From NCBI RefSeq assembly GCF_014195535.1, contig NZ_JACIBY010000028.1:1-46484 (forward strand): 46,484 bases of DNA, written 5' to 3'. Position numbers and translations under genes: made by a program. Below are positions 23,600 to 35,400 of this stretch, one piece after another. Within the stretch, counting starts at the first letter, position 1. Each line of letters begins with the position of its first letter. This DNA comes from Runella defluvii. GTDB taxonomy: Bacteria; Bacteroidota; Bacteroidia; Cytophagales; Spirosomataceae. Under the pieces are notes generated by a model. It was given only the letters and a program-made list of their open reading frames with translations, was not told where the DNA came from and searched no databases.

Positions 23600-26500
23600 T
23601 TACTTCCTCACTTTTTTCACCGTGTAAGGAATGCACAAGTCCACAGGACAGCAATTTGTCCCCGCTTCGATGATGACTGGACAACAGCCGTTGGCTGGAC
23701 ACGTCTGGTTCGTCGCCGTGAAGGTATAGACTCCCACTTCTGAGAACAACACCACATTCCCCGTTGCCACTGCCGCCGTACCTCCGTTTTTGAACCATTG
23801 GACGTTCGTCAAGTTGGCAGGAACACCTACTTCTAACTTCTGACCTGCACACAAGCCAAACGGTACTGTGAAGCATTGTTGGTCAATGTCATCTTCACCA
23901 CCTTTGCCATTGCCGGGTGTGCTGTCCTTGTCCTTCTCGTTGGTCTTGCTGATTTCGGCCGTGTTCAAATGGATGCCCGCCTGCGTGGCTTTCACTTGGT
24001 AGCGTAACGTTACCGTGTCGCCATTTGCGGCGATGTTGCCTATCGTCCACTTAATCACATTCCCGCTAATAGTCGCACTACCACGGCTTGCCACAAAGCT
24101 GCCGCTCACAAACTGCACTGTCGTCGCGATGCTGTCGGTTACTTCTACGCCCGTCGCGTTTTTAGTCCACTCGTTCCACACTTTGATGGTATAGGTCAAC
24201 ACATCACCAACCCGTGCTATCTTCTTGTCAATCAACTTTTTCAACGCCAAGTCAATCGTATCAATACAAGTCTGCGCATTAATCGTCGCTGGGACGCGGC
24301 TTGTGCTCACTGCCGTTGGACAGGTCGGGTCGGTACTCCGTGCTTGCGCATAGAAAACCGTATTCGCAGATACCGTGCCGCTTGGTTTGAAACTCAAGCC
24401 TGTCGCTAATACTGTGCCGCCCGTTTGTTGACTAAACCACTCTACTGTCGCCAGTCCCACCACCGCCGCTTTCAACGTTGGGAACGTATCACCAATACAA
24501 GCCGTCAAACTTGGCGTCAACAACTGCGGCAAAGCTGGGTTACAGTTACAGTTCACGCCAACTATTGTCGTATCTGACTTACAAATCGCGCTCAGACTGT
24601 CGGTAATAATCACATTCTGGCCCGATGGAATACCTGAAACCGTGTATGGATTATTTCCACTCAACGTGCCTTTATTCACTTTCACAATACCCAATTTATT
24701 CGCCACCGTGAAGGTGAAGCTGTACGTTTGCGCGTCGTTGGAACATACAGGCGCCGCTGAACTAATCGACGATTTGATACAAGGAGCGGGGCAAGTCGGC
24801 ACAATCACTTTCACCGTATCCTGACAACCATTCAAAGTATATACAAAGTCAAACGACTTGCCTTGAGCGGTGGCGTTAGTGATACTTACCAAACCAGCAC
24901 TGTTCACCGTCGCACCCGTCGGGTTACCCGTCAAAGCTGACCACGTTCCTCCCGTTGGCGTCGCTGATAGTTGAACGCTTGATGGAACATTGCCATTTGA
25001 GCACACCAACGTCGTGTCTTTACCCGCATTTGGTTTTGGGTTAACCGTTACTACCACATTCGCCGTGTCTTTGCAACCAGCTGCGTTTTGAGCAATCAAT
25101 ACGTAAGTCGTTGTGCCCGTTGGCTTCACTGAAGTTGGCGTTGCTACTGCTGTGCCACCCGCCGTGCCTACCGTCCAAACTTGGCCTTGGTAACTGTTGT
25201 AGTTTGTAATTTTTGTAGTCAAATCCACTGACTCGCCTGCACAAATTGTCGCAGAACCGTCAGCAATCACTGGCATGGCAAGTACAATCACTTGCGCTGT
25301 ATCCGTACACGTTTGCCCGCCTGAGGTAATTGAATAGATAAACTTATAAGTGCCCGCTGCATTTAAGCCACTGATGTTGCCACTCGCATCTATCGTCGCC
25401 GCGCTTGGGTTGGCGGGACTGCCGATTGGTGCCCACGTGCCGCCTGTCGTCACTGCCGTCAATTTAGCCGTACTTGTCGGTTGGCATACCGAGGCCGCAT
25501 CAGCACCTGCATTCGGTTTTACACAACCTGCACATGGCGCTACTGTCACGGCAACCGTATCTTTGCAACCTGCCGTTGTTGTGTAAATGAACTGGTACGT
25601 GCCTGCTACACTCATGCCTGTTACGTTGTTACCAGAAATTGTGGCTGCTATAGGAGTTGTTCCTAATTGAGACCAACTGCCTCCCGCTGGACTTGGAACT
25701 AAGGTGTAGCTCGTCGCCAAGGTATTGTTTGCCGCATTCACGCAAGCCAACGTCGTGTCTTTGCCTGCATTTGGTTTTGGATTCACCGTTACTACCACAT
25801 TCGCCGTGTCTTTACAGCCTGCTGCATTTTGAGCAACTAATACGTAGGTCGTTGTGCCCGTTGGCTTCACTGAACTTGGCGTTGCTACTGCTGTGCCGCC
25901 CGCTGTACCAACTGTCCACACTGGACTCAAATACGTATTGTAATTGGTAATCTTCGACGTTAAATCAACCGACTCACCCGCACAAATCGTCGCGCTGCCG
26001 TCGGCAATCACTGGCTTAGCCAACACTACTACTTGCGCGGTGTCCGTACACGTTTGACCACCACTTGTCACAGAATACACAAACTTATACGTACCCGCTG
26101 CGTTCAAACCACTGATGTTGCCATTGGCGTCTATCGTCGCTGCACTTGGGTTGGCGGGACTGCCAATTGGTGCCCATGTGCCTCCTGTCGTTACCGCCGT
26201 CAATTTCGCCGTACTCGTTGGTTGACATACTGAGGCCGCATCGGCACCTGCATTCGGCTTCACACAACCTGCGCAGGGAGCTACCGTTACTGCGACCGTA
26301 TCTTTGCAACCTGCCGTTGTCGTGTAAATAAATTGGTACGTGCCTGCTACACTCATACCTGTCACGTTGTTACCCGTAATCGTCGCCGTTGTTGGAGTCG
26401 TTCCCAATTGTGACCAGCTGCCACCTGTTGGGCTTGGCACTAAAGTATAGCTCGTCGCTAAGGTATTTGTTGCGGCATTCACACAGGCTAAGGTCGTGTC

Positions 26501-29500
26501 TTTCCCCGCATTTGGTTTTGGATTTACCGTCACCACTACATTGGCCGTGTCTTTACAGCCTGCGGCGTTTTGGGCGACCAAAACGTAAGTTGTTGTGCCC
26601 GTTGGTTTCACTGAAGTTGGCGTTGCTACTGCCGTACCATTCGCTGTACCTACCGTCCACACTGGACTCAAATACGTATTGTAATTGGTAATCTTCGTTG
26701 TCAAATCCACTGACTCGCCTGCACAAATCGTGGCAGAACCGTCAGCAATCACTGGCTTGGCAAGTACAATCACTTGCGCTGTATCTGTACACGTTTGCCC
26801 ACCTGAGGTGATGGAATACACAAACTTGTACGTACCTGCTGCGTTCAAACCACTGATGTTGCCATTGGCGTCTATCGTCGCGGCGCTTGGGTTAGCGGGG
26901 CTAACTATTGGTGCCCATGTGCCGCCTGTCGTCACTGCCGTCAACTTCGCCGTACTCGTCGGTTGACAAACATTTGCCGCATCAGCACCTGCATTCGGTT
27001 TCACACAACCTGCACATGGCGCGACTGTTATTGCGACCGTGTCTTTGCAGCCTGCCGTTGTTGTGTAAATGAACTGGTACATGCCTGCTAAACTCATACC
27101 TGTCACGTTGTTGCCAGATATTGTGGCTGTCGCTGGCGTTGTGCCCAATTGTGACCAACTGCCTCCCGCTGGACTTGGAACTAGGGTGTAGCTCGTCGCC
27201 AAGGTATTGTTTGCTGCATTCACACAAGCCAACGTAGTGTCTTTACCCGCATTTGGTTTTGGATTCACCGTTACTACTACATTCGCCGTGTCTTTACAGC
27301 CTGCTGCATTTTGAGCAACCAATACGTAGGTCGTTGTGCCAGTTGGCTTCACTGAAGTTGGCATTGCTACTGCTGTACCACCCGCCGTACCCACTGTCCA
27401 CACTGGACTCAAATACGTATTGTAATTGGTAATCTTCGTTGTCAAATCAACCGACTCGCCTGCACAAATTGTGGCAAAACCGTCAGCAATTACGGGCTTG
27501 GCATTCACTACTAATTGTACATAAGCTGTATCGGCACACGTCAAATCACCTGTCGTGTTTACCACTACCGCGTAATATTTCGTACCAGCCGTCGTCAACG
27601 CTGCGCCACTCGGCGTAAAGGTCGAACTCGTGGCACCGCTCACGGCTGTGCCCAAACTGCTCGTCGTATCTGCCAATGGGCCATACCATTTGTATTGCAC
27701 GCCCGTGCTTGGCGTTGCGGTGTAAGCTGATACCGTACCGCCTGCACATATCGTCTGTGTTTTCGGCATAGCTACTGCCACTGGTTTTGTGCAACAGCTT
27801 AATGGTTTAATGGTAAACGTAAAGTCCTTAAAACAACCATCTTCACCGTTATAAATTCTTACCAAATACGTCACATCCATTGGTGGATTGTTGATATTTC
27901 CAACGATTACTCCTCCTGTCAAGCTGCTAATCAAGGTTGCATTTGCATAAGTCGCCAAGGTTGAAGCATCCCCCGTCGTGTAAGTGACTTTATCTCCAAT
28001 GGTACCTGTCCCCAACACAATACTGCCTTTTCCTCCCGCACATGTAGGTTGAGTGACGGTTACGGTATAATTTGGTTTAGTGCATTTATAGAACCCAAAA
28101 TCAACGCTATAATTGGTTTTTCCATTGTCCAACGGCTCGGCATTACTCCCAAGCGTAATAGGTTTACTAATAATTCCGCAACCTACAACCGCAGTACCGT
28201 TGTCATCGTTTTCGACGTCATCGTCAGGGTCTGGCGCAGGGTCATTTCCTGTACTGCTTGCGAAGTCTTTCAACGGCCCATTAAAGTTACCATCGGGTAC
28301 TTGAACGATGTAATTACCCGCTGGCAAATTGGTAAACGTATAAATACCTGGCAATCCGCCCACGGTAGCCGTAATGGTTGTTGTTACGTATTCATCGGGG
28401 TCAGGTTTGTTGTTATTGTTTCGGTCTTCAAACAAGATAACGGTTACGCCATTAATACCTGTTTCGGTTCCGTCCACTTTTCCATTGTTATTGGCATCAT
28501 TCCAAACTAAGTTACCCAAATTGTACGGCCCCGTTGGAATGATAATTCCCGCGTCCCAAGTCAAGTCCACTTCTCCCGCCGTTAGTTCCGTTACTTCGGT
28601 TACACCTGTTGAAGTGGGGTCAGAATCCGTCTCATCGCTTGTGCCATTGACTGTTCCTGTATTGGTTGTAAATGTTTGCCCCGTTGCCAACTTAAATTTC
28701 ACGAAGTACTTTCCAGGGTCAAGGTTTTCAAACAAATAATACCCAGGACGACCATAAATGTCATTGGAAGTGGTATCTCTGGCTACAGGTGCCCCGTCGG
28801 CCGCATCGGGTTGGGCGATTCCGTCACCGTTGTCTTTGTACAAACAAACGATTACACCGTTTACACCGTTAGTCGTTGATTCGTCTTGTACGTTGTTCAA
28901 ATTTTGGTCAAACCAAACATAATTTCCTAAGGCTGCTTTGTCCAAATAGATACCTTGATCCCAACGTAAATCGACTTCCGCAGCATCAATAGTTGTAATG
29001 TCAACCACCGTCACGCGTTGACCATTGCAAAGCGTCGGTACGCCGTCCGAATCAAGGCTATCTCCTGGCGTTACGACATTGGGAGTGGTCGTGCTGTACC
29101 CTGCTGGCACGAAAAATACCGCAAAATAATTGCCTGGAGCCAAGTTAGGGAACAAATACAAACCACCATTTCCTGTTGCGGTATAGCTAATAAGTGGGTC
29201 ATTTTTCGGGTCAGCGATTCCGTCGCCGTTATCTTGGTGCAATTCCACTCGTACCCCATCTACGCCTACCTCGCCCGTATCCTGACTACCGTTTTTGTTG
29301 GCATCAATCCACACACGGTTTCCATATACTCCTGGTACCAATGGCTTTAATTTAATCCCTACTTTGTTTGGTTCAGCAGGCAAGAACGGGTCATTGTTGT
29401 CGTTCCGTTTTGCTTTGAAAGCAAACGAGTTCCACGCAATTTCGCCGTTGGTAGGCGCATTTACTGGTGCGCGCATGTCCCACGTAAGCTCAACTTCGTC

Positions 29501-32038
29501 GCCAGGGTTTAAGATTTTTGTTCCAAAATCAAATTTTAATCCCTGAACCGTGGTTGGGTCGGCGGGCAAAACAGTCGTCCAGTTGGGCGGGTTACATCCT
29601 GAAGGTCCACTCGCAACGTAATCCGTCCGACACGGATTCTGAACGGTCGTATAATATACCGTTACCCCCGTTGGCGTAATCAACGGCGTAACCAAGTTTG
29701 GCCGCCATTGGGTCAAACGAGCGGTCAGGTCTTTTACCCCAATATCACCAATGTAAGGTAACATATCAAGCACTTCAATGCTCGACGCAGGCACGTTTCC
29801 ATTGTTACGAACAATCAATTTATAATTGGCAATCCCGCCAGGCATGGTTTGTCCAAAATCTGGATGTTTGCTGTAAACCGTATCGCACTGGCCTTTTACC
29901 CACTTTACCGACTCCAACTGAGCTACCGAAGTAAGGCCAATATAACCCGTTCTAAAACAGATAGTGTCTGCTTTAGAACCGTCCCCATCTAAGTCAAATT
30001 TATCGACGGTTTCGTAACGATCCATGGTTTCATAGATGCTTTCTTGAAAACACTTCGCCTTACTACTTCCCGTAAAAAAGGCAGGGTTTTTAATCCCCAC
30101 GGGTTGGCTATAGGCGTCTTTGGGTGCCCAAGCTGCTTCATTTGACGAAAGATTTCCACCCGTACCAAGGGTATTAATTTTTGTTTTTATGCTAAACCAT
30201 ACATCGCACCCCGAAGGCATGGGGATGTTCCAAGATAAGCGTACCAAAGTTCTACCCGTACCATTATAATTGGGAATAATTTCTGTGTTGTTGGCAGGAG
30301 GAAAATTACAACTCGTTGGGACGTACTGAATCGCACCATCGTAACTCAACCCTACTGGAAGTAAATCCATTACTACCGGGTTTTGGAGGGGTTGCCCTCC
30401 CGACATATTCACGGCTTGAATCATTGACCACACCGTTGTACCTATATTCTGAGGAGTACCGTAGAAAAGGGCGTACTGGCTTAATGGCTCACTTGTCAGC
30501 CATTTATGCACCAACAGCGAGCTGTAATTATCCAAAGGAGCCACAGGAATAGTTTGACAAGCTGACGCAGGGGTAATTGTTACTCCTGGTGTCGAACTTA
30601 CGGCTGTCAAACAGTTGGTCACCGATGTGGCAGTACTACCTGGCGCCAGGGTTACTCTGATTCCCCCATATTGCACCAGTGCTCCAGCAGGTAAAGAACT
30701 AATCTCCGTTTTAAAATGCGTTATGTACTCACCCGAAGGAGGCACATAAGTGTAGTCCGTCATTAAGACTTGAAAATACGTGGTTTGGACGTTTGTTTTC
30801 ACCCAATACGTAATGGTTTCAGTCCCTGCCATATTCACCTTAGAAACCTGATTAACCGCCGTACCTCTCAAATCTGCGGGCAAAATATCTTCAAGCACTA
30901 CGTTATTTAATGGTACATTACCCGTATTGCTTGCCGAAAACTCGAACAATACAACATCGCCAGGTCGGATTTTTGTAGAAGAAGTACCTTTTGCTATTGC
31001 CAACTTGGCCTCTGGTGCCACCAGCTTATCCGTTACTGTAAGCGTAGGAGTACAACTTTCAGTAGTCTGGGTGGCGTAGGTAGCACCTCCTTGGTAGGTA
31101 ATGGTACTGCCGTTGGTAGCCGTAATGGGCGAACCGCCATCGGGTGTGTAAGCCACTGTGACATTATTTGTAACGTTATCCCCCGCGCTAAAACTTCCAC
31201 TTGGATACGTAACATCTATTTTAACAAGCACCCTTGGGGCGTATGCACTCCCAATTTGGAAGGTCGAAGCAGGAAAAGTACAAGTTACTTTTGGTGCTCC
31301 GGGTGTATTATCAACAACGCAAGTACCCGAAGGAACCGAAGGCGTTGGCCAACCGTCAAGCGCCGTGGCTGTGACGCCATTGATAACAGCATTGGCTGGC
31401 AGGTTATCAACCATCACCACTGAACTGACACTGGTTGTCCCAATTCCAGTTGAGCCATAATTACCTGGAAATTGGAGGTAAATATCGTAAAAAGTAGAAT
31501 TATCAATTGCCAAGCCTCGTCCATTGGCTTTCGCTGGGCAAAACTTATTGCTCGAATGCAAAGTTGTGTTGACGGTTGCGGTAGCGGGGGTTCCCGAGCC
31601 CGAAACAATACTCGCCGTCATCGTACCCGTCGTACCATCTACCTTTCCAAAATCACCTTGACCCAACAATTCGATGATACCTGTATTCCCAGCTTTCAGC
31701 GGATTTTTAAAGGTAAAGGTTGCCGTTCGTCGATCTGCCGAAAAAGTGTAGCTGTCGATATCCGTTGTTAAGCCTACTACTTGGTTGGGAAATGAAATCG
31801 ACGAAGGAATGGTCGCCGTCATAGTTACGTTGGGGCAATCGCCTGTACCCGCCGCGCAACTATATTTGAGCGTGTAGGTAAACGTTTCTCCTGTCAGGAT
31901 GTCCGATTTGTTGGAGGAGGCTTCAATTGAGAGGGTTTGTGCGAACGTTTGGCTGCTCAAGAACACAACACAAACAAGCATAAAAACCCAAATTTTCTCA
32001 ATCCTTTGAATGAACAAAGAGGGATATTTTCTTTTCAT
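23600..32038 (-). CDS. Giant secreted modular surface protein B (2812 aa)
   Basis: A signal peptide (~1-34, ending QTFAQ) is followed by DUF11-like beta-sandwich modules (~35-900), which parallel protein A. Three SdrD_B domains follow, near residues 903, 1036 and 1174, each with a VWxDxNxNG-type calcium loop. An Ig-like module (CTKPVAVAMPKTQTICAGG, ~1414-1513) leads into three complete 247-residue units (1514-2254) and a partial fourth. The C-terminal cassette has a Cys-rich module, a DUF11 domain near 2592 (VGDVLTYTIKVWNE, GVEVTDSI) and a last Cys-rich Ig-like domain ending CIPYTVKKVRK. Neither a typical type A nor type B T9SS C-terminal domain is recognisable, so the last ~100 residues are a candidate alternative sorting signal. 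Surface localisation and adhesion are inferred. It follows C in the same orientation. Confidence 0.9.
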   Translation of the reverse strand: MKRKYPSLFIQRIEKIWVFMLVCVVFLSSQTFAQTLSIEASSNKSDILTGETFTYTLKYSCAAGTGDCPNVTMTATIPSSISFPNQVVGLTTDIDSYTFSADRRTATFTFKNPLKAGNTGIIELLGQGDFGKVDGTTGTMTASIVSGSGTPATATVNTTLHSSNKFCPAKANGRGLAIDNSTFYDIYLQFPGNYGSTGIGTTSVSSVVMVDNLPANAVINGVTATALDGWPTPSVPSGTCVVDNTPGAPKVTCTFPASTFQIGSAYAPRVLVKIDVTYPSGSFSAGDNVTNNVTVAYTPDGGSPITATNGSTITYQGGATYATQTTESCTPTLTVTDKLVAPEAKLAIAKGTSSTKIRPGDVVLFEFSASNTGNVPLNNVVLEDILPADLRGTAVNQVSKVNMAGTETITYWVKTNVQTTYFQVLMTDYTYVPPSGEYITHFKTEISSLPAGALVQYGGIRVTLAPGSTATSVTNCLTAVSSTPGVTITPASACQTIPVAPLDNYSSLLVHKWLTSEPLSQYALFYGTPQNIGTTVWSMIQAVNMSGGQPLQNPVVMDLLPVGLSYDGAIQYVPTSCNFPPANNTEIIPNYNGTGRTLVRLSWNIPMPSGCDVWFSIKTKINTLGTGGNLSSNEAAWAPKDAYSQPVGIKNPAFFTGSSKAKCFQESIYETMDRYETVDKFDLDGDGSKADTICFRTGYIGLTSVAQLESVKWVKGQCDTVYSKHPDFGQTMPGGIANYKLIVRNNGNVPASSIEVLDMLPYIGDIGVKDLTARLTQWRPNLVTPLITPTGVTVYYTTVQNPCRTDYVASGPSGCNPPNWTTVLPADPTTVQGLKFDFGTKILNPGDEVELTWDMRAPVNAPTNGEIAWNSFAFKAKRNDNNDPFLPAEPNKVGIKLKPLVPGVYGNRVWIDANKNGSQDTGEVGVDGVRVELHQDNGDGIADPKNDPLISYTATGNGGLYLFPNLAPGNYFAVFFVPAGYSTTTPNVVTPGDSLDSDGVPTLCNGQRVTVVDITTIDAAEVDLRWDQGIYLDKAALGNYVWFDQNLNNVQDESTTNGVNGVIVCLYKDNGDGIAQPDAADGAPVARDTTSNDIYGRPGYYLFENLDPGKYFVKFKLATGQTFTTNTGTVNGTSDETDSDPTSTGVTEVTELTAGEVDLTWDAGIIIPTGPYNLGNLVWNDANNNGKVDGTETGINGVTVILFEDRNNNNKPDPDEYVTTTITATVGGLPGIYTFTNLPAGNYIVQVPDGNFNGPLKDFASSTGNDPAPDPDDDVENDDNGTAVVGCGIISKPITLGSNAEPLDNGKTNYSVDFGFYKCTKPNYTVTVTQPTCAGGKGSIVLGTGTIGDKVTYTTGDASTLATYANATLISSLTGGVIVGNINNPPMDVTYLVRIYNGEDGCFKDFTFTIKPLSCCTKPVAVAMPKTQTICAGGTVSAYTATPSTGVQYKWYGPLADTTSSLGTAVSGATSSTFTPSGAALTTAGTKYYAVVVNTTGDLTCADTAYVQLVVNAKPVIADGFATICAGESVDLTTKITNYNTYLSPVWTVGTAGGTAVAMPTSVKPTGTTTYVLVAQNAAGCKDTANVVVTVNPKPNAGKDTTLACVNAANNTLATSYTLVPSPAGGSWSQLGTTPATATISGNNVTGMSLAGMYQFIYTTTAGCKDTVAITVAPCAGCVKPNAGADAANVCQPTSTAKLTAVTTGGTWAPIVSPANPSAATIDANGNISGLNAAGTYKFVYSITSGGQTCTDTAQVIVLAKPVIADGSATICAGESVDLTTKITNYNTYLSPVWTVGTANGTAVATPTSVKPTGTTTYVLVAQNAAGCKDTANVVVTVNPKPNAGKDTTLACVNAATNTLATSYTLVPSPTGGSWSQLGTTPTTATITGNNVTGMSVAGTYQFIYTTTAGCKDTVAVTVAPCAGCVKPNAGADAASVCQPTSTAKLTAVTTGGTWAPIGSPANPSAATIDANGNISGLNAAGTYKFVYSVTSGGQTCTDTAQVVVLAKPVIADGSATICAGESVDLTSKITNYNTYLSPVWTVGTAGGTAVATPSSVKPTGTTTYVLVAQNAAGCKDTANVVVTVNPKPNAGKDTTLACVNAANNTLATSYTLVPSPAGGSWSQLGTTPIAATISGNNVTGMSVAGTYQFIYTTTAGCKDTVAVTVAPCAGCVKPNAGADAASVCQPTSTAKLTAVTTGGTWAPIGSPANPSAATIDASGNISGLNAAGTYKFIYSITSGGQTCTDTAQVIVLAMPVIADGSATICAGESVDLTTKITNYNSYQGQVWTVGTAGGTAVATPTSVKPTGTTTYVLIAQNAAGCKDTANVVVTVNPKPNAGKDTTLVCSNGNVPSSVQLSATPTGGTWSALTGNPTGATVNSAGLVSITNATAQGKSFDFVYTLNGCQDTVKVIVPTCPAPCIKSSISSAAPVCSNDAQTYSFTFTVANKLGIVKVNKGTLSGNNPYTVSGIPSGQNVIITDSLSAICKSDTTIVGVNCNCNPALPQLLTPSLTACIGDTFPTLKAAVVGLATVEWFSQQTGGTVLATGLSFKPSGTVSANTVFYAQARSTDPTCPTAVSTSRVPATINAQTCIDTIDLALKKLIDKKIARVGDVLTYTIKVWNEWTKNATGVEVTDSIATTVQFVSGSFVASRGSATISGNVIKWTIGNIAANGDTVTLRYQVKATQAGIHLNTAEISKTNEKDKDSTPGNGKGGEDDIDQQCFTVPFGLCAGQKLEVGVPANLTNVQWFKNGGTAAVATGNVVLFSEVGVYTFTATNQTCPANGCCPVIIEAGTNCCPVDLCIPYTVKKVRK
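25277..27499 (-). repeat. Three tandem 741-bp repeats in surface protein B
   Basis: Units run 27499-26759, 26758-26018 and 26017-25277 on the minus strand, each exactly 741 bp (247 codons), with a truncated fourth from 25276. Each unit has three Ig-like modules of 79, 85 and 83 residues. They begin KPVIADGSATICAGESVDL, PKPNAGKDTTLAC and CVKPNAGADAANVC. Modules 2 and 3 are themselves related (KPNAGxD, GGxW, ATIxGNxxxG, AGTYxFxY), so the unit arose by internal duplication before being tandemly copied. Confidence 0.95.
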
Positions 32039-32444
32039 TTGTAGGAATATTTTTTAAGATACTTACTTGCAGGTACATTACATTCATTTTTTTGCACCTA
32101 TTTTGTAAAACATTGCATCCTACAACTTCAAATTTCATACCATTGGGTATTTTAAAAATTACAACCTACCACAGAAAGTATATTCGGTCAAAAAATAGAT
32201 ACCATCGTAACAGTTTTTTATCAATTTTTCCCAAAAATCGACCACACAACAATTGAACCAAATGCGAATAGGAATAAGAAAACTTTAGAATCAACAAATC
32301 CAACAATAAAATTTGGTATATATCCTACTATCCCATTAAACAGCACTAATTGATTTTTAAGTAAAGAACCACCTACCTTTCACCCACAACAGAAAAAGGC
32401 CGCCCCGAAAGGCAGCCTTTTTCTGTAACAATCTACTTCAGTGT
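32039..32444. other. Intergenic region between surface proteins C and B
   Basis: This 406-bp region contains the terminator of C (listed separately) and, by position, the promoter and leader of B. An ATACC-attg-GGTAT inverted repeat lies at 32137-32150. No gene is visible, and no exact TAnnTTTG element was found on the minus strand. Confidence 0.5.
32389..32426 (-). terminator. Terminator after surface protein C
   Basis: ACAGAAAAAGGCCGCC (32389-32404) pairs with GGCAGCCTTTTTCTGT (32411-32426) with one mismatch over a 6-nt loop. It is 19 bp after the stop of C on the minus strand. Confidence 0.85.
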
Positions 32445-35400
32445 TTACTTCTTCACTTTCTTCACCGTGTAAGGAATACACACCTCCACAGGACAACAAT
32501 TTGCACCCGCTTCGATAATGACTGGACAACAGCCATTGGCTGGGCACGTCTGGTTCGTCGCCGTGAAGGTATAGACTCCCACTTCTGAGAACAACACCAC
32601 ATTCCCCGTTGCCACTGCCGTCGTACCTCCGTTTTTGAACCACTGTACGTTCGTCAAGTTGGCAGGAACACCTACTTCTAATTTCTGACCCTCGCACAAC
32701 TCAAACGGTACTGTGAAGCATTGTTGGTCGATGTCATCTTCGCCGCCTTTGCCATTGCCTGGCGTGCTGTCTTTGTCTTTCTCGTTGGTCTTGCTGATTT
32801 CCGCCGTGTTCAAGTGAATACCCGCCTGCGTCGCCTTCACTTGGTAACGCAACGTCACCGTATCGCCATTTGCGGCGATGTTGCCTATCGTCCACTTAAT
32901 CACGTTGCCACTGATACTCGCACTACCACGGCTCGCCACAAAACTGCCGCTCACAAACTGTACCGTCGTCGCGATGCTGTCGGTTACTTCTACACCCGTC
33001 GCGTTCTTGGTCCATTCGTTCCACACTTTTATCGTGTACGTCAACACATCACCAACGCGTGCGATTTTTGTATTAATCGACTTCTTCAACGCCAAATCAA
33101 TTGTATCAATACAACTTTGGGCATTGATCGTCGCTGGGACGCGGCTTGTACTCACCGCCGTTGGGCACGTTGGGTCGGTACTGCGTGCTTGCGCATAGAA
33201 AACCGTGTTCGCCGTCACTGTGCCACTTGGTTTGTAATTTAAGCCTGTTGATAATACCGTTCCGCCCGTTTGCTGGCTAAACCATTCTACCGTTGCTAGT
33301 CCCACCACCGTCGCTTTCAAGGTTGGGAACGTATCACCGATACACACTGTAAAACTTGATGTTATTAATTTTGGCAACGCTGGATTACAGTTACAATTCA
33401 CGCCCGCGATAATCGTGTCTGACTTACAAATCGCGCTCAGACTATCAGTAATAATTACATTCTGACCCGATGGAATGCCCGATACTGTGTATGGATTATT
33501 TCCGCTCAACGTGCCTTTATTCACCTTAATCGTCCCTAACTTGTTGGCCACCGTGAAGGTGAAACTGTAGGTTTGGGCATCGTTTGAACATACAGGCGCC
33601 GCTGAACTAATCGACGATTTGATACAAGGCTGTTGACAAACTGGAACAATCACTTTCACCGTATCCTGACAACCATTTACCGAGTAAACAAAATCAAACG
33701 ACTTGCCTTGAGCGGTGGCGTTGGTGATACTTACCAAACCTGAACTGTTCACCGTCGCGCCCGTTGGATTGCCCGTCAAAGCCGACCACGTCCCTCCCGT
33801 TGGCGTCGCTGATAGTTGGACGCTTGATGGAACATTGCCATTTGAACAAACCAACATCGTGTCTTTACCTGCGCTTGGTTTGGCATTCACTGTCACAACA
33901 ACATTCGCCGTGTCTTTACAGCCAGCTGCGTTTTGAGCTACCAAAACGTAAGTCGTTGTGCCCGTTGGCTTCACTGAAGTTGGCGTTGCTACTGCCGTGC
34001 CATTTGCTGTGCCTACCGTCCAAACTGGACTCAAGTACGTATTGTAATTGGTAATCTTCGTTGTCAAATCAACTGACTCACCTGCACAAATCGTCGCGCT
34101 GCCGTCGGCAATCACTGGCTTGGCAAGTACAATCACTTGCGCCGTGTCCGTACACGTTTGCCCGCCTGAGGTAATTGAATAGACAAACTTATAAGTACCC
34201 GCTGCGTTCAATCCACTGATGTTACCACTCGCATCTATCGTCGCTGCGCTTGGGTTCGCTGGGCTGCCGATTGGTGCCCATGTGCCCCCCGCCGTCACTG
34301 CCGTCAGTTTCGCCGTACTCGTTGGTTGGCATACCGAAGCCGCATCGGCACCTGCATTTGGTTTCACACAACCTGCGCAGGGCGCGACTGTCACGGCAAC
34401 CGTATCTTTGCAACCTGCCGTTGTCGTATAAATAAACTGATACGTGCCTGCTATAGTCATGCCTGTCACGTTGTTACCAGAAATCGTCGCCGTCGTTGGC
34501 GTTGTGCCTAGTTGTGACCAACTGCCGCCTGTTGGACTTGGTACTAAAGTGTAGCTCGTCGCTAAGGTATTTGTCGCAGCATTCACACAGGCTAAGGTTG
34601 TGTCTTTACCCGCACTTGGCTTTGGATTAACCGTCACAACAACATTCGCCGTGTCTTTACAACCAGCCGCGTTTTGAGCAACCAAAACATAGGTCGTTGT
34701 GCCCGTTGGCTTTACCGAACTTGGCGTCGTTACTGCTGTGCCACCCGCTGTACCTATCGTCCACACTGGACTCAAATATGTATTGTAGTTTGTAATCTTC
34801 GACGTCAAATCAACCGACTCGCCTGCACAAATTGTAGCACTGCCATCGGCAATCACTGGCTTGGCAAGTACAATCAGTTGTGCTGTATCTGTACATGTTT
34901 GACCACCTGAGGTGATCGAATACACAAACTTATAAGTGCCTGCTGCATTCAAACCACTGATGTTACCACTGGCGTCTATCGTCGCGGCGCTTGGGTTGGC
35001 GGGACTGCCAATTGGTGCCCATGTGCCCCCCGCCGTCACCGCTGTCAGTTTCGCCGTACTCGTAGGTTGACAAACATTTGCCGCATCAGCACCTGCATTC
35101 GGTTTTACACAACCTGCGCATGGTGCTACCGTTACCGCGACCGTGTCCTTGCAGCCTGCCGTTGTCGTGTAGATAAACTGGTACGTGCCTGCTACACTCA
35201 TACCTGTCACGTTGTTACCCGTAATCGTCGCCGTCGTTGGGGTCGTGCCCAATTGCGTCCATGTGCCTCCCGATGGACTTGGCACTAGGGTGTAGCTCGT
35301 CGCCAAGGTATTGTTTGCTGCATTCACGCAAGCCAACGTCGTGTCTTTACCCGCATTTGGTTTAGCATTCACCGTCACAACAACATTCGCCGTGTCTTTA

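Noticed and set aside
25277..27499. Possible CRISPR array or mobile repeat
   Set aside because: The repeats are 741 bp, coding and without spacers; they are protein-domain repeats.
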